Of a stretch of DNA of 5,492 bases, positions 1 through 3,543 are shown in pieces. A program made the position numbers and the translations under genes. The notes under the pieces are model-generated. The model made no database searches. It was not told the DNA's origin and was given only the letters and a program-made list of their open reading frames with translations. The stretch's first letter is position 1. Each line of letters starts with the position of its first letter. The stretch comes from an uncultured Bacteroidales bacterium (GTDB lineage Bacteria > Bacteroidota > Bacteroidia > Bacteroidales > P3): positions 1 to 5,492 of the forward strand of contig CALGCG010000047.1 in assembly GCA_937884485.1 (NCBI GenBank), given 5' to 3'.

Positions 1-69
1 CTGCGCTTCGCTATCCGCGAGGGTGGCCGCACCGTTGGCTCCGGTCAGGTGACCAAGATCATTGAATAA
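1..69 (+). CDS. tuf: Elongation factor Tu, C-terminal end (partial)
   Basis: Frame 1 is open from the first base and encodes 23 residues before TAA at 67-69. They begin LRFAIREGG and end with V-T-K-I-I-E. This is the typical end of EF-Tu domain 3, where the R-F-A-I-R-E-G-G-R-T-V-G-G-G/S-Q-V motif is nearly universal; here the third glycine of the usual V-G-A/G-G is S. EF-Tu is the cytoplasmic GTPase that delivers aminoacyl-tRNA to the ribosome. The GTPase domain lies upstream of the window, so nothing can be said of it. Placement directly before tRNA-Trp and secE is the usual Bacteroidota arrangement and supports the call. The reading is short but very characteristic. Confidence 0.95.
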   Translation: MRFAIREGGRTVGSGQVTKIIE

Positions 70-90
70 GTTTCAGTGACCGATTGATTC

Positions 91-117
91 AAGCCGCGCC
101 AAGAGCGGCGCGGCTTT
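91..117 (+). terminator. GC-rich hairpin after tuf, terminator-like with weak T tract
   Basis: Bases 91-100 (AAGCCGCGCC) and 107-116 (GGCGCGGCTT) are perfect reverse complements, giving a 10-bp stem around the 6-nt loop AAGAGC. It lies 21 nt after the tuf stop, where an intrinsic terminator would be expected. The T tract is only TTT (115-117) before ACA, so termination is probably partial. That would let some transcripts read through into the tRNA and secE-nusG. Another role is protecting the tuf mRNA 3' end after tRNA processing. The stem is certain from the sequence; its function is inference. Confidence 0.6.
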
Positions 118-119
118 AC

Positions 120-193
120 AGGGGCATAGTTAAATGGTATAATGGCGGTCTCCAAAACCGTGGTTGGGAGTTCGATTCTCTCTGCCCCTGCCA
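120..193 (+). tRNA. tRNA-Trp, anticodon CCA
   Basis: A full cloverleaf can be folded. The acceptor stem pairs AGGGGCA (120-126) with TGCCCCT (183-189). The D arm pairs GTT 129-131 with AAT 141-143. The anticodon stem pairs GCGGT (145-149) with ACCGT (157-161) around the 7-nt loop CTCCAAA, which places anticodon CCA at 152-154. The T arm pairs GGGAG (166-170) with CTCTC (178-182) around loop TTCGATT. The discriminator is G190, as in bacterial tRNA-Trp, and the CCA end (191-193) is encoded. The variable region is short (class I). It decodes UGG. Its position between tuf and secE is common in Bacteroidota, and it is probably cut by RNase P from a longer transcript. Confidence 0.97.
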
Positions 194-218
194 ATAAAAA
201 AAACTAGTTTAAAGAGAA

Positions 219-434
219 ATGTCAAAGTTTGGTGAATATGTGAAGTCGAGCTACGACGAGTTGGTGCACAAAGTGTCGTGGCCTACGTTCAAGGAGTTGC
301 AGGGCAGCGCAGTGGTCGTTGCCGTTGCCTCCATTATTATTGCCCTGATTGTCTTCGCTATGGACATCATTTTCGGTGTGCAGAGCGGCGGCTGGAAGGG
401 TCTGCTCGGAAACTTTTATAATCTGCTTGGATAA
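219..434 (+). CDS. secE: Preprotein translocase subunit SecE
   Basis: This 71-residue inner-membrane protein is the small clamp subunit of the SecYEG channel, through which unfolded proteins are exported or inserted. An N-terminal amphipathic stretch (about residues 3-20, with Y-D-E-L) leads to the family motif V-S-W-P-T at 19-23 and K-E-L-Q at 25-28. One hydrophobic segment follows at about 31-49 (AVVVAVASIIIALIVFAMD). That is the minimal single-span SecE found in most bacteria, not the three-span E. coli form. A short tail after residue 52 carries G-G-W-K-G-L-L. The ATG lies in AAAGAGAAATG, with only a weak purine stretch and no proper Shine-Dalgarno, and 25 nt after the tRNA CCA end. The coupling secE-nusG is near universal. 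Confidence 0.96.
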   Translation: MSKFGEYVKSSYDELVHKVSWPTFKELQGSAVVVAVASIIIALIVFAMDIIFGVQSGGWKGLLGNFYNLLG

Positions 435-550
435 AAGGGCAGCCACACTGACGCCTTTGGCCTTGCTTCCCAAATCTTTTTGAGGCCGGTGGCGGTGACT
501 GTTCAGCCAGCAGGGTTTTAAGTTTATTTTCACTGTTTTTTATACTAGCA

Positions 551-1096
551 ATGGAACAACAGGAAAAAAAGTGGTATGTCATCCGTGCGATTGCCGGCAA
601 GGAGAAGAAAGCCAAGGAGTACATTGAAAGCGAGATGGCCAAGCGTGGCTGGAGCAACGATGTGCCCACGGTGCTGATTCCTACCGAGCAGGTGGTCGCC
701 ATCCGCAACGGGAAGAAGGTGGTCAAGGACCGCAATTATTTCCCGGGTTACGTCCTCATCGAGGCCGACTTGCGCGATGAGATTATCCCCGTCATCCAGA
801 ACCTGCCCAATGTTCTCGACTTTCTGCGCGAGCGCGAGGGCAAGCCTATTCCTATGCGTCAGGCCGAAATCAACCGCATCCTCGGCAAGATGGATGAGCA
901 GGTTGAAAACGCCGACGCCATGGATCGTTTCATTGTGGGCGAGAATGTCAAAGTCATCGATGGCGCTTTCAACAGCTTCATCGGTGTCGTCGAGGAAGTC
1001 AACGACGAGAAGAAGAAACTGAAAGTTACGGTCAAGATCTTCGGACGCAAGACTCCCCTCGAGCTCAGCTACTCGCAGGTAGAAAAGGAACAGTAA
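551..1096 (+). CDS. nusG: Transcription termination/antitermination factor NusG
   Basis: NusG binds the clamp of elongating RNA polymerase, affects pausing, and links polymerase to Rho or to ribosomal protein S10. The 181-residue length is normal for the family. The NGN domain fills about residues 6-115: it opens with K-K-W-Y-V-I-R and holds the family signature Y-F-P-G-Y-V at 63-68. A linker leads to the KOW domain at about 127-165, with F-I-V-G-E-N-V-K-V-I-D-G then F-I-G-V-V-E-E-V. No extra domain is inserted. The 116-nt spacer from secE is longer than in many genomes and T-rich near its end. The ATG (TATACTAGCAATG) has no Shine-Dalgarno, and the first in-frame ATG gives the expected N-terminus. 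Confidence 0.97.
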   Translation: MEQQEKKWYVIRAIAGKEKKAKEYIESEMAKRGWSNDVPTVLIPTEQVVAIRNGKKVVKDRNYFPGYVLIEADLRDEIIPVIQNLPNVLDFLREREGKPIPMRQAEINRILGKMDEQVENADAMDRFIVGENVKVIDGAFNSFIGVVEEVNDEKKKLKVTVKIFGRKTPLELSYSQVEKEQ

Positions 1097-1132
1097 CCCC
1101 TAATCAACTAACCCTATTTAAAATTTAATTCA

Positions 1133-1576
1133 ATGGCAAAAGAAGTTGCAGGATTGATTAAATTGCAAATCAAAGGCGGTGCTGCCAACCCCGCTCCTCC
1201 CGTTGGACCGGCTCTCGGTGCAAAGGGTGTGAACATTATGGAGTTCTGCAAGCAGTTCAACGCCCGTACCCAGGATCAGGCTGGCAAGGTTGTGCCTGTC
1301 ATCATCACTGTGTATACGGACAAGTCCTTTGACTTTGTACTGAAAACTCCTCCTGTTGCTGTCCAGCTGAAAGAGATGTCCAAGGCGCAGAAGGGCTCCG
1401 GCGAGCCCAACCGCGTGAAGGTCGCCTCGGTCACCTGGGAGCAAGTGCGCCAGATTGCCGAAGCCAAAATGCCCGACCTCAACTGTTTCACCGTTGAGAG
1501 CGCCATGAGCATGGTGGCCGGCACTGCCCGCAGCATGGGTATCACCGTTACGGGTGAGAATCCCCTGAAGAAGTAA
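1133..1576 (+). CDS. rplK: 50S ribosomal protein L11 (uL11)
   Basis: L11 binds the GTPase-associated centre of 23S rRNA at the base of the L10-L12 stalk. It helps factor GTP hydrolysis and the RelA stringent response. The product is 147 residues. The N-terminal domain starts MAKEVAGLIKLQIKGG and carries the proline-rich segment A-N-P-A-P-P-V-G-P-A-L-G (residues 18-29). The prolines in this segment (P20, P22, P23, P26) belong to the region where changes give thiostrepton-type resistance, and they look unaltered. The C-terminal RNA-binding domain (about 70-147) ends G-T-A-R-S-M-G-I-T-V. The 36-nt spacer from nusG is A/T-rich (TTTAAAATTTAATTCAATG) without a Shine-Dalgarno. rplK is followed by rplA as in most bacteria. 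Confidence 0.98.
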   Translation: MAKEVAGLIKLQIKGGAANPAPPVGPALGAKGVNIMEFCKQFNARTQDQAGKVVPVIITVYTDKSFDFVLKTPPVAVQLKEMSKAQKGSGEPNRVKVASVTWEQVRQIAEAKMPDLNCFTVESAMSMVAGTARSMGITVTGENPLKK

Positions 1577-1595
1577 AAAAAAAGAGTTAAGAACA

Positions 1596-1635
1596 GTGGT
1601 AGCATCAGTAGCGAGAGCGAACATGCGTTGACCAC
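1596..1635 (+). promoter_or_regulatory. Structured RNA element in the rplK-rplA spacer, candidate L1 autoregulatory site
   Basis: The 73-nt spacer holds a compact fold. Outer stem: GTGGT (1596-1600) with ACCAC (1631-1635). Inner stem: GCAT (1602-1605) with ATGC (1623-1626). Between them is an asymmetric internal loop, one base (A1601) on the 5' side and GTTG (1627-1630) on the 3' side. The tip, 1606-1622, reads CAGUA-GC-GAGA-GC-GAAC. GC 1611-1612 pairs with GC 1617-1618, GAGA is a GNRA tetraloop, and AGUA/GAA is the bulged-G (loop E, sarcin-ricin) consensus. The element ends 14 nt before the rplA ATG, so a bound protein could block initiation. L1 is known to repress its own operon in several bacteria and archaea by binding an mRNA copy of its 23S site, which also has two helices around an asymmetric loop. 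Use as an L1 site here is inference. Confidence 0.55.
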
Positions 1636-1649
1636 AAAAACAGACCAAA

Positions 1650-2345
1650 ATGGCAAAACTGACAAAAAAACAGAAAGAGGCTGTCGCCAAGTTTGACGGT
1701 AGCAAAGTCTATTCGCTCGAAGAGGCTGTGAGCATTGTGAAGAATATCACCTTCACCAAGTTCGATGCTTCTGTCGATATCGATGTGCGTCTGGGTGTCG
1801 ACCCCCGCAAGGCCAACCAGATGGTGCGCGGCAGCGTGACCCTGCCTCACGGTACGGGTAAGACTGTGCGCGTTCTTGTACTTTGCACTCCCGACAAGGA
1901 GGAGGAAGCCAAGGCCGCCGGTGCCGATTATTACGGACTCGACGAGTACATCACCAAGATCAAGGGTGGTTGGACGGATGTTGATGTCATCATCACCATG
2001 CCCAGCTGCATGCCCAAGATTGGTGCTCTCGGACGTATCCTCGGTCCCCGTGGACTGATGCCGAACCCCAAGACCGGCACCGTTACCATGGAAGTTGGCA
2101 AGGCTGTCCAGGAAGCCAAGGCCGGTAAGATCGACTTCAAGGTCGACAAGTTCGGTATCATCCATACCGCCGTTGCCAAGTGCTCCTTCGACGACCAGAA
2201 GATTGTTGACAATGCCCGCGAGGTTCTGCAGATGATCATGAAGCTCAAACCCAGTGCCGCAAAGGGTACCTATGTGAAGAGCATCGCTATCAGCAGCACC
2301 ATGAGTCCCGGCGTCAAAGTCGACACCAAAGCCGCTACGTTGTAA
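1650..2345 (+). CDS. rplA: 50S ribosomal protein L1 (uL1)
   Basis: L1 forms the mobile stalk next to the ribosomal E site, where it helps release deacylated tRNA. In many species it also represses its own mRNA. The 231-residue product has the family's two-domain layout. Domain I is split between the N- and C-terminal parts, with F-D-A-S-V-D-I-D-V-R-L-G (38-49) and V-R-G-S-V-T-L-P-H-G-T-G-K (59-71). Domain II is inserted at about 75-160, and the signature LGPRGLMPNPKTGTVT lies at 131-146. Near the C-terminus the RNA-contact motif reads S-S-T-M-S-P-G (215-221), where E. coli and Thermus have T-M-G. The start ATG gives the expected M-A-K-L-T-K-K-Q-K and follows an A-rich stretch (CACAAAAACAGACCAAA), with the folded element just upstream. 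Confidence 0.98.
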   Translation: MAKLTKKQKEAVAKFDGSKVYSLEEAVSIVKNITFTKFDASVDIDVRLGVDPRKANQMVRGSVTLPHGTGKTVRVLVLCTPDKEEEAKAAGADYYGLDEYITKIKGGWTDVDVIITMPSCMPKIGALGRILGPRGLMPNPKTGTVTMEVGKAVQEAKAGKIDFKVDKFGIIHTAVAKCSFDDQKIVDNAREVLQMIMKLKPSAAKGTYVKSIAISSTMSPGVKVDTKAATL

Positions 2346-2369
2346 CATTTTTATTAATCAAGAAACATT

Positions 2370-2900
2370 ATGAGAAAAGACCTGAAAGACCAGCACATCG
2401 ACGCTCTGTGCGAAGAGATCAAGGGTTATGCCAGTCTCTACATTGCTGACATTGGAGGCCTGAATTCGGTGCAGACCAGCAAGCTGCGTCGTGCCGCTTT
2501 CCGCAACGAGGTCAAGCTGGAAGTTGTTAAGAACACTCTTCTCATCAAGGCACTCGAGAAGTCGGGTTTCGACTATTCCGAGCTTTTCCCTGTGATCAAG
2601 GGTGAAACCGCCATAATGCTTTCGACCACCAACAATGCTCCCGCCAAGCTCATCAAGAACTTCCGCGCTGCTGAGAAGAACGTTGAGAAACCCATTCTCA
2701 AAGGTGCCTATGTTGAGGAGTGCTTCTATATCGGCCACGAGCATCTCGACGAACTTGTCAACATCAAGTCGAAGAACGAGCTCATCGCCGACGTGGTTGC
2801 TCTGCTGCAGTCGCCCGTCAAGAACGTGCTGTCGCAGCTGCAATCGGCTGGCAATACCATTACCGGTGTGCTGAAAACTTTGGAGGAGCGCGAGGCCTAA
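2370..2900 (+). CDS. rplJ: 50S ribosomal protein L10 (uL10)
   Basis: L10 anchors L12 dimers to the 23S rRNA beside L11 and so forms the base of the stalk that recruits translation GTPases. The product is 176 residues. The N-terminal rRNA-binding domain (about 1-130) contains Y-I-A-D-I-G-G-L (24-31), then L-R-R-A-A-F-R-N-E-V-K-L-E-V-V-K-N-T-L (39-57), a classic L10 segment. The C-terminal helix that carries L12 spans about 145-176, with N-V-L-S-Q-L-Q-S-A-G and a charged end. Only 24 nt separate it from rplA, with an A/T-rich spacer (TTTTTATTAATCAAGAAACATT) and no Shine-Dalgarno. This gap is too short to hold an E. coli-type rplJ leader with an L10-L12 binding site, so any such control would have to sit inside rplA or elsewhere. 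Confidence 0.97.
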   Translation: MRKDLKDQHIDALCEEIKGYASLYIADIGGLNSVQTSKLRRAAFRNEVKLEVVKNTLLIKALEKSGFDYSELFPVIKGETAIMLSTTNNAPAKLIKNFRAAEKNVEKPILKGAYVEECFYIGHEHLDELVNIKSKNELIADVVALLQSPVKNVLSQLQSAGNTITGVLKTLEEREA

Positions 2901-2995
2901 GCTTGCGCAAAACAATCGGGTCGGCCCCCCGCTGAAAAGGCCAAAATAAAAAGTTAAAAAAACAAATTTGTAAAACATTTAAAAACAATAAAGTC
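2901..2995 (+). promoter_or_regulatory. A-rich 5' region of rplL, probable translation-enhancing leader
   Basis: The 95-nt rplJ-rplL spacer is the second largest in the operon. Its second half (about 2943-2995) is almost free of G and C, with long A runs and no Shine-Dalgarno. Bacteroidota ribosomes depend little on Shine-Dalgarno pairing, and unstructured A/T-rich leaders favour initiation there. This fits the need for several L12 copies per ribosome against one of each other stalk protein. A small hairpin, GCGC-G-AGGC/GCTT-GCGC (2888-2908, loop CTAA), overlaps the rplJ stop codon. The only promoter-like string, CAAATTTG, differs from the Bacteroides -7 consensus TAnnTTTG at one fixed base and lacks a spaced TTG, so I do not call a promoter. 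Confidence 0.45.
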
Positions 2996-3379
2996 ATGGC
3001 AGACATCAAAGCTATTGCTGAAGAATTGGTTAACCTTACCGTTAAAGAAGTTAAAGAACTCGCTGACGTCCTGAAAGAGGAGTACGGCATTGAACCCGCC
3101 GCCGCTGCTGTTGCAGTCGCCGCCCCCGCCGCTGGTGGTGCCGCCGCCGCCGCTGAGGAGAAGACCTCCTTCGACGTGATCCTGAAGGGTGTTCCCGATC
3201 AGACCAAGAAACTTGGCGTCGTGAAGGCCGTCAAGGACATGGCCTCCCTCGGTCTGAAAGAGTCCAAGGAGCTTGTCGACAATGCCCCCAAGCCCGTTAA
3301 GGAAGGCATCTCCAAGGATGAGGCTGAGAGCCTGAAGAAAGCCCTCGAAGAGGCTGGTGCCGAAGTCGAGATCAAGTAA
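2996..3379 (+). CDS. rplL: 50S ribosomal protein L7/L12 (bL12)
   Basis: L12 is the multi-copy flexible stalk protein that recruits EF-Tu, EF-G, IF2 and release factors and stimulates their GTPase activity. The 127-residue acidic product shows the three usual parts. A helical dimerisation domain at about 1-33 binds L10 (MADIKAIAEELVNLTVKEVK). A flexible hinge at about 34-54 is almost entirely A, P, V and G. A compact C-terminal domain at about 56-127 has S-F-D-V-I-L, K-L-G-V-V-K-A-V-K, G-L-K-E-S-K-E-L-V-D and the end E-A-G-A-E-V-E-I-K. The hinge is slightly long and is written mainly with GCC/GCT codons (3095-3154), a low-complexity DNA stretch. The ATG is preceded by an A-rich leader, as expected for very high expression. 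Confidence 0.98.
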   Translation: MADIKAIAEELVNLTVKEVKELADVLKEEYGIEPAAAAVAVAAPAAGGAAAAAEEKTSFDVILKGVPDQTKKLGVVKAVKDMASLGLKESKELVDNAPKPVKEGISKDEAESLKKALEEAGAEVEIK

Positions 3380-3399
3380 GGTAATCCTTTCCTGATACA

Positions 3400-3447
3400 A
3401 ACGAGGAATAGGGCCTCCGACCCCAATCGGAGTGCCTATTCCTTGTT
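3400..3447 (+). promoter_or_regulatory. Long hairpin between rplL and rpoB, candidate processing or attenuation site
   Basis: Twenty base pairs can be formed, all Watson-Crick except one G-U. AACG 3400-3403 pairs with TGTT 3444-3447 (this holds the G-U). AGGAATAGG 3404-3412 pairs with CCTATTCCT 3435-3443. C3414 pairs with G3434. CTCCGA 3415-3420 pairs with TCGGAG 3427-3432. The loop is CCCCAA, and the only irregularities are single bulges at G3413 and T3433. There is no T run after the stem, so it is a poor intrinsic terminator. About two helical turns of duplex suits RNase III. In E. coli the same spacer holds an attenuator and an RNase III site that set rpoBC below the ribosomal protein genes, so an analogous role is a reasonable inference. 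It begins 20 nt after the rplL stop. Confidence 0.65.
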
Positions 3448-3543
3448 GCTATGGAATTTGATTCAGATGCCTTCTGTCCCTTGAATGGGTACCCTTCCTT
3501 CACTCGCGATCAGTTATAGAACACGATATAATTTAATAGTCCC

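Noticed and set aside
1130..1705. A 191-codon minus-strand open frame across rplK and into rplA
   Set aside because: It is antisense to rplK, crosses the structured spacer, and shows no recognisable protein features.
1605..2348. A 247-codon open frame on the minus strand across the whole of rplA
   Set aside because: It is the complement shadow of a strongly conserved gene with biased codons. Its product (rich in H, G, L and D) resembles no family I know and has no start signal.
2346..2369. An E. coli-type L10-L12 binding leader before rplJ
   Set aside because: The gap is only 24 nt of A/T-rich sequence and cannot hold the kink-turn and stem structure of that leader.
2952..2974. CAAATTTG in the rplL leader as a Bacteroides-type -7 promoter element
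   Set aside because: It mismatches one fixed base of TAnnTTTG and has no TTG about 19-21 bases upstream. It sits in low-complexity A/T sequence where such near-matches are expected.
3095..3154. GCC/GCT-rich tract as a DNA repeat element
   Set aside because: It encodes the alanine-rich hinge of L12, normal for the family, and is not a separate repeat.
3527..3532. TATAAT just before rpoB as a promoter -10 box
   Set aside because: It would give a leader of only a few bases. Bacteroidota primary promoters use a TAnnTTTG-type -7 element, and no spaced TTG fits. The A/T-rich stretch is better explained as start-site context.
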